A stretch of 64,000 nt of DNA. Origin: Phycisphaerae bacterium. GTDB taxonomy: Bacteria > Planctomycetota > Phycisphaerae > Sedimentisphaerales > Anaerohalosphaeraceae. The notes below the pieces were generated by a model, which had not been told where the DNA came from, ran no database searches, and saw nothing but the letters and a program-made list of their open reading frames with translations. The translations under genes were made by a program, and so were the position numbers. Position 1 is the stretch's first letter. The number at the start of each line of letters is the position of its first letter. The stretch spans positions 1 through 64,000 of the forward strand of contig JACZKQ010000045.1 in NCBI GenBank assembly GCA_014859965.1, given 5' to 3'. Below, piece after piece: positions 41,126 through 50,943 of the stretch.

Positions 41126-44100
41126 TTATGTTCCGGGCGTGGGGGGACCAGCTTGCCAGTTTGCTATATCGTTTCCATACTCGGTGGCGACAATGCGGTG
41201 CAAAGCGCTGCCGTTGCCGTCGGCGGCCGGCGGCCACGGGTCGGACTCGTCACCGTCTGGATGCGAGCCGTCACTGTAGACCACCCGGTCCACGCGGATG
41301 TAGCGCCGTGTGCCTAAGGCGTCGACATCGCCGGGCTTGGCAAGCTGTATCTGCTCGCCGCCGTTGTTGAGGGAGCCCGAACTCCATACGAGGATTTGTG
41401 TTGCGGCGGCCGGCGTGAATGCTGTCGAAAAGGCCGCCAGGTCCTTGACCAGGAGCAACCGCTCGCCGGCAGCTAATGTCACGGGCGTCGTCGGGAAGGT
41501 GAACGTAAAGCCGCCGCCATCTTGGAAGATCCACGGCACGCCGGTCCCATCGTCGTACAATGTTACGTCGCCGTCGGTGATGTTGAGCATCTCCACGTAC
41601 TCGGCGTCGGCATTGCCCGAAGGATTGTACATGATTTCACTGATCACCACCGGCCCGATCTTCGGATACGCGTTGGCGTAACCCGGCGTCTTGTCGCTCA
41701 TTGCGATGAAATTGTACGTCCCGGTGCTTTTCCGGTAACGTCCGAATGAAATGTCCGTCTCCGATGCGTTGAAATCCTCCTGCACCGTGTAGCCGGTCAT
41801 GACGCCATTTAGGCCGCTGGTCAGGTAAACCGTCTCACCATTCTCGCTGAGGCCAAAGGGCGTGTGGCACCCCGGATCGGCGGCATTGTTAAAATGCTGG
41901 TCCTCGTAGAACACTACGTAACCCTTCTCCGGAATTGAGACGCCCGCAGCGATCTCGTATTTCATGGGGTCCGTGTCATTGTCTGACAGAAACCAGCCGC
42001 CGATGTTGATCGGGGCGCCCGTCGTATTGTGCAGCTCGATCCAGTCGGGTGCGGCAGCGTGAGAATGGGCCAGGACCTCGTTTATCACGATGCTGCCCGG
42101 CGCCGGCAACACGCCGGTGTCGTCGTATCCCGGCGAGCCGCCCGCCGCAGCGCTCGGCCGCCAGCCGTCCTTCTCGCCCCACGTGCTCACCGGCGCAGCG
42201 GCGTCGCGGATCGTCAGCGAAAATCCATGCCCGTCGGTGATGTCATACCAGCCGTCCTTGAATGCAAAGTCATGGATTGTCATGCCGACCGCGTCGACCA
42301 GCGTAATCCGCTCGCCGGAGTTGTCAAGAGCGCCGGCGTACGTTCCTGTGATCAGCGACGCCGGGACGTCGGGATAGCGAACCCTGAAGGCGTCCTCATT
42401 CCGCACTGCGACGGCATAACGCCCCGCGCCGATCGTGTAATCGCCGAAAGTAAACTCTACACCGTTGGTGAAACTGACGAGGTTGAGATGGATATCGTCC
42501 GTGCCAATGTTCTTGAACTCGATAAACTCAAAATCCGTATCTACGAGATTCGCATTGCCCGTCATGTCTTTTTCGGCTTGTGTCGGATTCGCCGGATGGT
42601 ACATAATCTCGGTAATTCGCAGATTCTCGAGCACAGGGTCAACGGCGTAAAACTCTCTGTTCTGAGCACTCCACTCTCCATTGTAGTTAATGCGAGCCCT
42701 CAGCCAGGCATTCTGGTTCAAGACGATCTGTGACGATTCGACCGGCCGGGCCTCAGGATTTATCGAGCCGCCCTCTAAACGTGGGTCTTCGCCGTTCAAG
42801 GTATAATAAACAGTTCCTGCGGCCCCTGAGGGCTTCATGATGGACACGGCGCTGCCCTTGGCGATATGACCGCCTGCAGGAGTTATGATCGGAGGCTTTT
42901 TGGCAAAACGGTTGCCAATCTCCCCATCGAGCCAGTCCAGGCGAGTGGTGATCCAGTTCTTAAAAAGGACAATTTCACCGGCATAGGTTCCCCCGCTCCC
43001 AGGAAAACCATATTTATCAATCGATCTTCCCATTGCCTCGGTGATTAGCGCGAAGGTCTCATCGATATAGGCCATTGTCAGAGTGGTGTTTAGGACCTTT
43101 CTGCGGTGTTCAAACCAGCGGTCGGCAAGCCTCATTGAGTATTCGGGATCTTGCTGTAATCGCTCGTGCCATTTGCCAAAAATCGCGCCATTTGTTTTCC
43201 ACACATCGTATGGGCTGGCCGAACCGGCGTTATTGTGGAACCCGCGATCAAAATCCCATGGCGGACCGGAACAGACTTTTCCATTGCGATCCTTATACGC
43301 GAAGTAACTGCCCCAGAACGCGTCCGAATCGGCACAGGTCTGTTCGACAATAAAGTGATCGATCCAGGATATCACGTCGATGTAATCAGTGTACTCAGGG
43401 CCGGGACCTGGATAATAGCTGCTGGATGTGTTTTGCCACAGCACCGCATGCAGCTCGTTAATATAGTCCGTGATCCACTCGATCTGCGGGCCGGTGACTT
43501 TTAGAGGACCCGGTTCGGTTAGAATTGGTTTTCCATTACCTGTAGTTTGTATCCCATAGGGTGCTGTTTCCAAAAAGTCTGTAAGAAGCGTATCGCCGTC
43601 ATTCAGTTTATCACACTTGATAATATACCCACCGGAGACCTTGGGTTCCAGATTGTGCGAGGTATCGAGGCGTGCTATGTCCACTCGGGTTTTACTGCGT
43701 TTGATCTTTTCACGAAGAACAAAGATACCTTTATAATCGTCTGTAGAGATCGCCCCACCGCCCTCATTTAAATACACCTCAACATATCGCTGACGAGGTG
43801 CGTAATGGCCCATGTCCCTGAACCACTTGAAGGCAATCTCGCACTTAAGCAATGTGTAGTCGAGTTTTTCACCGGTAATGACCCAGTCCGATTCCGCTGG
43901 CATACCCAGGAGGAAAACGTCTTTACCTTGGCCGTACTCATCCTGGACCTCAAAAGCGAAATGACGTTTTGTGCCATAGGTGCTCTCGCCCCGATAGCGA
44001 ATCTGTGCTATTCCCTCGAAGTGTTCAGGGCCGGTAAGATGGGCTCTGCCTGTTGTGTCATCGGTGTCAATAATTACCGCTCGACAGGGAGTCCATGGCT

Positions 44101-45862
44101 TATTAATCTTATCTTGTGGTACCGTCACTCCCAGCGTATCGATGACAACGATCGGCAGGTTCGAATTAAAGGACGACACCGCCGGATCGATGAAGAGATA
44201 CGTCTCGATTCTGGCATCCGACGGCTGGAGGCCCGGTTTAAAAGCCCTGGCAATTAGTGTTGTCAAACCGTCAATGTGAATCGGGACTGTATATACCTGG
44301 CCGTTGACCGGGCTGGGCACGGTTCCATCGGTCGTATAGCAGATAAAGGCGCTGTGGGTCCCGCAACTCATGGTCAGGTCAAAGCCACTTACATAACAGC
44401 CGCCTTTTATGTTTACGTCGGGTTTTTCAACAAATCCGTCAAATGAACTCCTGTTGGCTGCCCCGGGAGTCGGTTGTGAGAAATGTCGCTGCTCGTCATA
44501 GTAAGAGCCATAAGAAATATCATTCTGCTGCGGAGGGTAACCATACTTACCGCCGCCCAGCTCGAAATGATTGTATTCGTGAATGGGTGTGTGGCCATCG
44601 TCGTCAATCAGCCCGAGGTATTCACCGTTTTTGGACAACTGAAAGTTCGTATGCAAATATCCCGCGGAATCAATATACGGGTAATTGCCGGGGTTCTCGG
44701 CTTCCGTCTTGCCCGACGCAAAGACGACCAAATAGTCTCCCGGCTGCAATACCAGTTGTTCCGTCCCGGTGGGGAACCGCCACTTGGTCGCCCGGCTGTA
44801 ATCGTCGGTCAGATACCAGCCGCCGATATCGATCACCTCTTGGGAATTGTTGTACAGTTCAATCCAGTCGGATGCCTCGCCGTTGCCGTCGAGAATATCG
44901 CGCGGGCCCAGCGGCGATTTCGACTCGTTATCGGCCAGAAACTCATTGATCAAAACCTGCGGTCTGTGGTCCGCCCAGTTTTGTGATAACCTGGCCAAAT
45001 CTCTTAAATTCACGGTGCCATCTGTGTTGAAATCGGGACAGGCGTAGTCTGTGGTGCCGGTTGTCGCCAGCGTCCATATCTCTTTGTCCGTCAGAATGCG
45101 ACCGTAGATTCTGGCATCGTCAATCAATCCGTCGAAGTACTTGCCGGTAAGGTGCTGGCTGATGGCCACACCGAGCTTGACAGTAGCGGTTCCCTGGCTA
45201 TTTATCGATTGCGGAATAAAATGCCCGATTGTCTCGATGCGTCCGTCCACATAAAAGATAATCCGGTCTGTTGTGGAACCGTCCGATGTTACGGCGACAT
45301 GATGCCAAAGATCATCTGCTAAATATGTCGTCCCTGCGACATACCCCTGGCCCACATCGACCCGAAGCACACCGATCTCGTCCAGCCACATTATCCACGC
45401 GCACCCCGCGACCGACTGATCGCCCCATGTCATGATCTCACCGGGAGCGTGGCCTGTCCTGATCCATGCCGAACACGTCCGCGGGTTGGATCCGGTGATA
45501 CCCCGATAGCCTTGCGTCACCCATACATAATCATTGACGCCGTCGAATTGCAGCGCGCCGCCGAGCACCCCTCCGCTCGGATTCCATTTCGCCCCTGCAA
45601 GCATGCCGCTGTAACCTGAACCTGACGAATCCGCCGCTACTGAGCCGCCGCTCTCGTCCAGCTTCCAATGCGCCGCAAGGCCAACCTCCCCCTCACAGGC
45701 CCACCCCAACCACTGCGACGCAGCCAGTACCAGGTCCTCCATACCTACTCGACAGTCGCCGCTAAGGTCACCCACAATAAAGCAACCCTGTGCAGAGCCG
45801 GAAAAAAGCAGCACAAAACAAAACAGGGTTATCGGCAAGGTCGCTGGTGTGGATTTCACCAT
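41126..45862 (-). CDS. Giant secreted mosaic: dockerin-like, LamG, LTD and CotH-kinase domains
   Basis: A 1578-residue protein with a signal peptide (about 1-25) and GGAGA before the ATG. Order: dockerin-like half (GDLSGDCRVGMEDLVLAASQ, ~30-52), LamG (~58-265), second dockerin-like half (DFNTDGTVNLRDLARLSQNW) and an LTD/intermediate-filament-tail domain (VLINEFLADNES...). Then come a chitobiase-C-like strand (ICYTTDGTVPSP) and a CotH spore-coat-kinase-like domain (GEKLDYTLLKCEIAFKWFRD, YKGIFVLREKIKRSKTRVDI, GPPWDFDRGF). A second chitobiase-like domain and three further LTD domains follow. CotH proteins can phosphorylate surface proteins. Divergent with the gene at 46441. No homologue of matching length is known to me. 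Confidence 0.85.
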   Translation of the reverse strand: MVKSTPATLPITLFCFVLLFSGSAQGCFIVGDLSGDCRVGMEDLVLAASQWLGWACEGEVGLAAHWKLDESGGSVAADSSGSGYSGMLAGAKWNPSGGVLGGALQFDGVNDYVWVTQGYRGITGSNPRTCSAWIRTGHAPGEIMTWGDQSVAGCAWIMWLDEIGVLRVDVGQGYVAGTTYLADDLWHHVAVTSDGSTTDRIIFYVDGRIETIGHFIPQSINSQGTATVKLGVAISQHLTGKYFDGLIDDARIYGRILTDKEIWTLATTGTTDYACPDFNTDGTVNLRDLARLSQNWADHRPQVLINEFLADNESKSPLGPRDILDGNGEASDWIELYNNSQEVIDIGGWYLTDDYSRATKWRFPTGTEQLVLQPGDYLVVFASGKTEAENPGNYPYIDSAGYLHTNFQLSKNGEYLGLIDDDGHTPIHEYNHFELGGGKYGYPPQQNDISYGSYYDEQRHFSQPTPGAANRSSFDGFVEKPDVNIKGGCYVSGFDLTMSCGTHSAFICYTTDGTVPSPVNGQVYTVPIHIDGLTTLIARAFKPGLQPSDARIETYLFIDPAVSSFNSNLPIVVIDTLGVTVPQDKINKPWTPCRAVIIDTDDTTGRAHLTGPEHFEGIAQIRYRGESTYGTKRHFAFEVQDEYGQGKDVFLLGMPAESDWVITGEKLDYTLLKCEIAFKWFRDMGHYAPRQRYVEVYLNEGGGAISTDDYKGIFVLREKIKRSKTRVDIARLDTSHNLEPKVSGGYIIKCDKLNDGDTLLTDFLETAPYGIQTTGNGKPILTEPGPLKVTGPQIEWITDYINELHAVLWQNTSSSYYPGPGPEYTDYIDVISWIDHFIVEQTCADSDAFWGSYFAYKDRNGKVCSGPPWDFDRGFHNNAGSASPYDVWKTNGAIFGKWHERLQQDPEYSMRLADRWFEHRRKVLNTTLTMAYIDETFALITEAMGRSIDKYGFPGSGGTYAGEIVLFKNWITTRLDWLDGEIGNRFAKKPPIITPAGGHIAKGSAVSIMKPSGAAGTVYYTLNGEDPRLEGGSINPEARPVESSQIVLNQNAWLRARINYNGEWSAQNREFYAVDPVLENLRITEIMYHPANPTQAEKDMTGNANLVDTDFEFIEFKNIGTDDIHLNLVSFTNGVEFTFGDYTIGAGRYAVAVRNEDAFRVRYPDVPASLITGTYAGALDNSGERITLVDAVGMTIHDFAFKDGWYDITDGHGFSLTIRDAAAPVSTWGEKDGWRPSAAAGGSPGYDDTGVLPAPGSIVINEVLAHSHAAAPDWIELHNTTGAPINIGGWFLSDNDTDPMKYEIAAGVSIPEKGYVVFYEDQHFNNAADPGCHTPFGLSENGETVYLTSGLNGVMTGYTVQEDFNASETDISFGRYRKSTGTYNFIAMSDKTPGYANAYPKIGPVVISEIMYNPSGNADAEYVEMLNITDGDVTLYDDGTGVPWIFQDGGGFTFTFPTTPVTLAAGERLLLVKDLAAFSTAFTPAAATQILVWSSGSLNNGGEQIQLAKPGDVDALGTRRYIRVDRVVYSDGSHPDGDESDPWPPAADGNGSALHRIVATEYGNDIANWQAGPPTPGT

Positions 45863-46440
45863 CTAAATCTCCATATGTAGCTCATCATGCAGTCTCCTCG
45901 CGGGTTTCAGGATCAGTGGCCTGTACGTGCTTACGTGCCAATCATCGTGAGCTGCAATGCGCCACGTGATGCGCTGGTCCGTATGCTTGGAGAGCATATA
46001 GTCAATAATACCAGAAACGGGCCTTAATTTCAAGACGGTCGGTAAGCAAAATGGCCAATTTGCCCGTGTTTAGCGACAGTGGGACTGCGCACTGTCAAGG
46101 CCCCCTCCCTTGCTACACGTTTACTCCTCCAGTATACCACATTTCCCCAGTCTACGACGAGTCCCCTTAGCGAAACTTTGGCGAGCAGCGAGACGATGGG
46201 CTGGTCCTGCTCGGGGATCGCCTGGGGCAAATTCCAAGATAAACCTGAGCACATCTGACAATCCTGTTGAACCCCGTTATTTGAAGAACTGTTATGCTCC
46301 TCCTGCCATTACCAAAATGCCTGCAACGGAAAACGATCTCTAAATTCGATGCCGATGGACGAAAGGCACTGATAGTTGTACAATAGGGGTAAATGAGACG
46401 TTATGTCATAGTTCTACGCCACTCTCAAAGGAACATGCTG
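45863..46440. other. Divergent intergenic region
   Basis: About 580 bases between the mosaic protein and the esterase-galactosidase gene. It must hold both promoters. A TACAAT occurs near 46379 but no convincing -35 lies at the right distance. No gene was seen. Confidence 0.4.
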
Positions 46441-49203
46441 ATGAATATGGTTAGGGAGATTCTGACGGTCCTTGTCCTGTGCGCGGGCGCCTGCATTGGC
46501 TCTGTTAACACGCTGGAAGCGGCCGGCGACGAGCCGGTGAAGGTTTTTATCCTGGCGGGACAGTCCAATATGGAAGGTCATGGCCAGATTCGCAGCCTCG
46601 ATCATCTCGGCCACGATCCGAAGTACGGACATTTGCTCAATCTCTTGAAGAATGAAGACGGCTCCTGGGCGGTCCGCAACGATGTGACTATTTCATACAA
46701 AGCCGAGCACAGAAGGGAGCAGAAAGGGCCGTTGACCGTCGGTTGGGGGGCTTCGGACAATGAGATCGGCCCGGAGCTGATGTTCGGCACGATCGTGGGC
46801 CAGCGCTACGAAGGGCACGTTCTGCTGATCAAGACGGCCTGGGGCGGCAAGGATGCGTTCTGCGACTTTCGATCGCCGAGCGCAGGCCAGCCAACCGGAG
46901 ATGAGGCGGCTCTTCTGGATAAGGAGCGGTCGGAAGGAAGAAATCGCCAGGTCGGCGCTTACTACCACAAGATGATTTCGGAAATTAAAGAGTGCCTGGC
47001 CAACATCCGGGACGTTGTGCCCGGCTACCATGGCCAAGGTTATGAGATCGTCGGGATGGCCTGGTTCCAAGGGTGGAACGATTTTTGCCAGTGGCCTGCC
47101 CGTGTTGAAGGGCGGCAGGTCGGCCTCGGCATCGTCGAGGCGTATCCGCGCAACCTGGCGAACATGATTCGCGACGTGCGCAAGGACCTCGGCGTGCCTG
47201 ACTTGCCGGTTGCAGTCGGCGAGATGGGGGTCGGCGGTCATGAGATGACCAGAAGAGCCGATGATCCCAGGGACCGCGAGGCGGCGGCTATGGTGGCGTT
47301 CCGCAACGCGCAGAAGGCGGTGGCGGGTGATCCGTCGCTCAAGAACGTCACATTCGTGTCGACACTTGACTTCTGGGACACACGTTTGGAAGAACTGCGT
47401 GTCAAGGCCGAAGAATACGATCGCGTCAAGAAGCAGCAGGGGGTTCAGAATACGCCCGACAACGTGCTGCCAACCAAAGAATTGAGCGATGAGTATCGGC
47501 GTTTGGGCGGCCATTGGTATTGTCACTACAACGGTTCTGCCGCTAATTACTGCTTGATCGGCTACGCTCTGGCGAAAGCCATGGAGACCGATGTGAGCCT
47601 GGCTCCGACACCACCGATGGGATGGAATAGCTGGAATGCGTTTGAAAAGGAAATTGATGAGGAGAAGATCAAAGCGATTGCCGACGCGATGGTAACCTCC
47701 GGTATGCGCGACGCGGGCTACACTTATTTGGTTATTGATGACGCATGGATGGCGAAGGACAGGGACAAGGACGGCCGCCTTGTCGCGGACCCCGTGAAGT
47801 TCCCAAGCGGCATGAAGGCAATCGGTGAATACATCCACAGCAAAGGACTGAAGTTCGGCCTGTACGAGGATCGCGGGAAATTGACCTGCCAGCAGTTGCC
47901 GGGCAGTTTAGGCTATGAGCAGATCGACATGGAGACGTTCGCCGAATGGGGCGTGGATTACATCAAGATGGATAGCTGCTTTGCCGAGAGCAACGGGAGA
48001 ATGAGTTCGGAGGACTATGCTCTGTATCGCAGGTGCATTGAGGCGACAGGGCGTCCAATCGTGTTGAGCATCTCGGATTTCGGGAATGCCGCGTGGGCGT
48101 GGGGCGGGATGGAGTATGCCCAGTTGTGGCGGACTTCGAACGACATTTATCCCTGGATGGATTCGGTCTACGCCTGTGCGGAAACATCCGCCGGCGACCA
48201 AGCCATTCATCCGGCGTTCAACGGCCTTTGGCAGTTTGCCGGTCCCGGCCACTGGAACGACCCCGACATGTTGCAGGTAGGAAACCTCAAACATATAGAC
48301 GCCGACCGGCGGGAGATTGCCGACCGGGCGCATTTCAGCCTGTGGTGTATTCTTGCGGCGCCGCTGATGGCGGGCAATGACCTTCGCACGATGAGTGAGC
48401 AGACGCGGAAGGTGTTGACGGCGCCCGAGCTAATCGCTGTGAACCAGGATCCGCGCGGGGTACAGGGATACAGGATCTTCAACGAGGAAGGCCGAGAGGT
48501 TTACAACAAGCCGCTGGCCGACGGAACAACCGCCGTCCTGCTTCTGAACAAGAAACGTGATAAGGCGGATATTACCGTCCGCTGGGACCAGATCGGCCTG
48601 TCAGGCAGTCAGCCGGTACGCGACCTCTGGACCCGCAAGGACCTCGGAGAATTTACGGAGGGCTTCACGGCCCGCGGCCTCGGCCAGCATGAGCACAGGA
48701 TGATCAAGGTGGGTCGCCCAGGGCCGCCCCTGCCGGGGCCCGCGCCCATGCCGCTGGAGAAATACACGGTGACCCGTCGTGGGGAAACCTGTCTGAGTGA
48801 TCTGTACTATATCTGGAAGAGGGGCAACACGCCCACCTACGACACCGCCTTTGGCGGAGGGCCGATTACGATCGCTGGCGAGATGTTCAAGAGAGGTTTT
48901 GGTTGCAAAGGCAAGAGCGCTTTCATGTTCATGGTCGATGGCCGTGCCGACCGGTTCCGTGCGATTTTGGCCCTGGACCCCTCCTCTGAAGCAGGCGCCA
49001 CGGGTCGCTTCCGCGTGTACAACGAGGACTTTTTTGCCAATAAGGTCCTGTGGGACAGCCGTGACATGACCAAAGACACACCGGCCAAGGCTCTTGACGT
49101 CGAACTGACCGGCGTGCAGTGCCTGATGCTTGTCTTCGACGGCCAGAACGCTCTTGGCAATTGGGCAGACGCACGTGTGGTGAACGAAAGCGAGGGTGAC
49201 TAA
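46441..49203 (+). CDS. SGNH/sialate-esterase-like domain fused to GH27 alpha-galactosidase-like domain
   Basis: A 920-residue protein; ATG at 46441 has AAAGGA nine bases upstream. Signal peptide about 1-30. Residues ~33-380 are an SGNH-type carbohydrate esterase domain (KVFILAGQSNMEGHG, catalytic Ser42; GGKDAFCDF; later H-containing GGHWYCHYN). Residues ~390-770 are a GH27-type barrel: PPMGWNSWNAFEKEID, LVIDDAWM, the nucleophile Asp511 in DYIKMDSC and the acid/base Asp568 in RTSNDI. The C-terminal ~150 residues resemble an NPCBM-like carbohydrate-binding domain. It probably removes acetyl groups and then alpha-galactose (or a related sugar) from a decorated glycan. Confidence 0.88.
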   Translation: MNMVREILTVLVLCAGACIGSVNTLEAAGDEPVKVFILAGQSNMEGHGQIRSLDHLGHDPKYGHLLNLLKNEDGSWAVRNDVTISYKAEHRREQKGPLTVGWGASDNEIGPELMFGTIVGQRYEGHVLLIKTAWGGKDAFCDFRSPSAGQPTGDEAALLDKERSEGRNRQVGAYYHKMISEIKECLANIRDVVPGYHGQGYEIVGMAWFQGWNDFCQWPARVEGRQVGLGIVEAYPRNLANMIRDVRKDLGVPDLPVAVGEMGVGGHEMTRRADDPRDREAAAMVAFRNAQKAVAGDPSLKNVTFVSTLDFWDTRLEELRVKAEEYDRVKKQQGVQNTPDNVLPTKELSDEYRRLGGHWYCHYNGSAANYCLIGYALAKAMETDVSLAPTPPMGWNSWNAFEKEIDEEKIKAIADAMVTSGMRDAGYTYLVIDDAWMAKDRDKDGRLVADPVKFPSGMKAIGEYIHSKGLKFGLYEDRGKLTCQQLPGSLGYEQIDMETFAEWGVDYIKMDSCFAESNGRMSSEDYALYRRCIEATGRPIVLSISDFGNAAWAWGGMEYAQLWRTSNDIYPWMDSVYACAETSAGDQAIHPAFNGLWQFAGPGHWNDPDMLQVGNLKHIDADRREIADRAHFSLWCILAAPLMAGNDLRTMSEQTRKVLTAPELIAVNQDPRGVQGYRIFNEEGREVYNKPLADGTTAVLLLNKKRDKADITVRWDQIGLSGSQPVRDLWTRKDLGEFTEGFTARGLGQHEHRMIKVGRPGPPLPGPAPMPLEKYTVTRRGETCLSDLYYIWKRGNTPTYDTAFGGGPITIAGEMFKRGFGCKGKSAFMFMVDGRADRFRAILALDPSSEAGATGRFRVYNEDFFANKVLWDSRDMTKDTPAKALDVELTGVQCLMLVFDGQNALGNWADARVVNESEGD

Positions 49204-49246
49204 CTACGGATTTACACTTCGGCATGCTTATAAGAAGGAGAGTATT

Positions 49247-50905
49247 GTGAAGAAGAGTGTATCGTTAGCAGTGATGACCCTCGTCACACTGTCCTGGACG
49301 TGCAAGGGCCAGGAGAAGGCAATTGGCCAGGAGATGGAACCCGGTATCGTTGTCTTGCGTTCCGGGGGTCTGCACGGATACATCAGTTACAGCGCATCCC
49401 GCCCGCCCGCCGAAGCTCAATACAATATGGGGATGGGCTTCTATGCAGCGGTGTGGCCCCTGATCGACAGGCCGCTGGCAAACTTCCAGATCGGCCTGCC
49501 CAGCGCGTGGATCACACCGGACAACTCCGACAACAAGGATAAGCCCTTGGCCCCGGTCGGCACACTCGCCCGGGACAATTGGCCGGAGCGCGGGCCCACC
49601 TGGGACAGCGTGTTCCAGACTGTCGAGGGGGGGCTGGGCTACTGGGCGGGTAATCGGTTTCGCTATGGGCCGCCGAAGTTTAGTATGAACGCCACGCCGC
49701 AATGCTACGACTACGAGGTCGGATCGCCAGGGTGGTCGTTCTTCTACAGCAGCACGGCGCTGCCGGATGATCGGCTGGGTATCGCGCAGCTCAGCAACCG
49801 CCTGCTGATTCCGCCGGACGCCTTGCCGTTCGAGGGCAATCCTAATGGCGCCTTCATGGGCTACACGTACATGGCGCTGCCGTTTACTGAGCCCACCACC
49901 GGCGACCCGCCGACCGGAGATCAGGCCTGGACGTGTTTCATCAGCACCGCCAATTTCAAAGGCCCGATCGCTTATTACATTCCTGAGACGTGGAGCAAGA
50001 TCGGCAAGCTGTTCAACTACCCGTTTGTTTACGGGCGCGGGCTGGATGCCCGGCCGGGCAAGATGGGCGGCGGCGCCATGGAGATCAATACGGTGCCTCG
50101 GTTCGACGGCGTCGATGCACAGGGCGTCGTATACTCGAAAATTCCGAGGCTGCAGTTCCCGGTTAATGAGCAGGGACAGTCCCTGCTCGTTCAGGATGTA
50201 ATCTACTACTCCAAAGCGGCTCTGTACGATGCCTTCAAGGCCTGGCGTGATGGAGGTCCGGCGTGCTCTGGACGATTTGCCGAGGAGGGTTCCTGGAAGG
50301 CTACGCTGACAACGCGTACGCCGCGGTTCGATCAGAATCACCAGTCCATAGCCGACGTCGACAAAGTCCTCGACACGAAAGTATTTGGTCCTTATGTTTG
50401 GGGACTGCAGTGGAACAATGGTATGGCCTGGAAAATGGGCAATTTCCCTCAGTACTTCAAGGCTGTAGGCGATAAGCGCGTGGCTGTACCGGCTTCGGAG
50501 GTGCCGTCTGAGACGGGGCTTCTGGATAAGGAGTTCAAATTGGCCGATCGTGGTCAGTCCTACACGTCGCCCAGCAGCGGCGCCTGGACCAATCCGGGAC
50601 CGGCGAAGGGCCCCATTACGGTGATTCTGGGCGACGGATCTCTGGTGACCTACTCCTGGTATCGCTTTGTGGATCAGCCATCATTTCAGCAATACAACTG
50701 GAGCGAAGAGAAGAAGGCAAAACTGCAGGCCTTCGTCGAAAAAATTCATGCCAATTGGGCGGTTGACCGCGACTACATGTCTCCGCCAAGCCGTGGGACG
50801 CTCGTCAAGCTCGACCCGAACTTGCTGGTGGCGCCGCCGAAAGGCCTGGAAGTCGGCTATGTGCCGATTGTAACACGGCAGGAAGACGCCGGCGGCAAAT
50901 CGTAA
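49247..50905 (+). CDS. Unknown secreted protein, paralogue of 23238-24881
   Basis: A 552-residue protein. GTG at 49247 is chosen because AAGGAG lies seven bases upstream. A signal peptide with a possible lipobox-like Cys (TLSWTCKGQ) is present. It is colinear with the 547-residue protein at 23238: GFYAAVWPLIDRP, EGGLGYWAGNRFRYGPPKF, ISTANFKGPIAYYIPETWS, GLDARPG, SWYRFVDQPSF, and the tail VEKIHANWAVDRDYMSPP...LEVGYVPIVTRQE. Conserved aromatics and a Lys/Asp-rich end are shared, but function is unknown. It lies between two SGNH-esterase genes, suggesting a role in glycan processing. Confidence 0.82.
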   Translation: MKKSVSLAVMTLVTLSWTCKGQEKAIGQEMEPGIVVLRSGGLHGYISYSASRPPAEAQYNMGMGFYAAVWPLIDRPLANFQIGLPSAWITPDNSDNKDKPLAPVGTLARDNWPERGPTWDSVFQTVEGGLGYWAGNRFRYGPPKFSMNATPQCYDYEVGSPGWSFFYSSTALPDDRLGIAQLSNRLLIPPDALPFEGNPNGAFMGYTYMALPFTEPTTGDPPTGDQAWTCFISTANFKGPIAYYIPETWSKIGKLFNYPFVYGRGLDARPGKMGGGAMEINTVPRFDGVDAQGVVYSKIPRLQFPVNEQGQSLLVQDVIYYSKAALYDAFKAWRDGGPACSGRFAEEGSWKATLTTRTPRFDQNHQSIADVDKVLDTKVFGPYVWGLQWNNGMAWKMGNFPQYFKAVGDKRVAVPASEVPSETGLLDKEFKLADRGQSYTSPSSGAWTNPGPAKGPITVILGDGSLVTYSWYRFVDQPSFQQYNWSEEKKAKLQAFVEKIHANWAVDRDYMSPPSRGTLVKLDPNLLVAPPKGLEVGYVPIVTRQEDAGGKS

Positions 50906-50943
50906 AGGTATTAAGCTATAAATCGCGAATCAAGGAGCTCATT

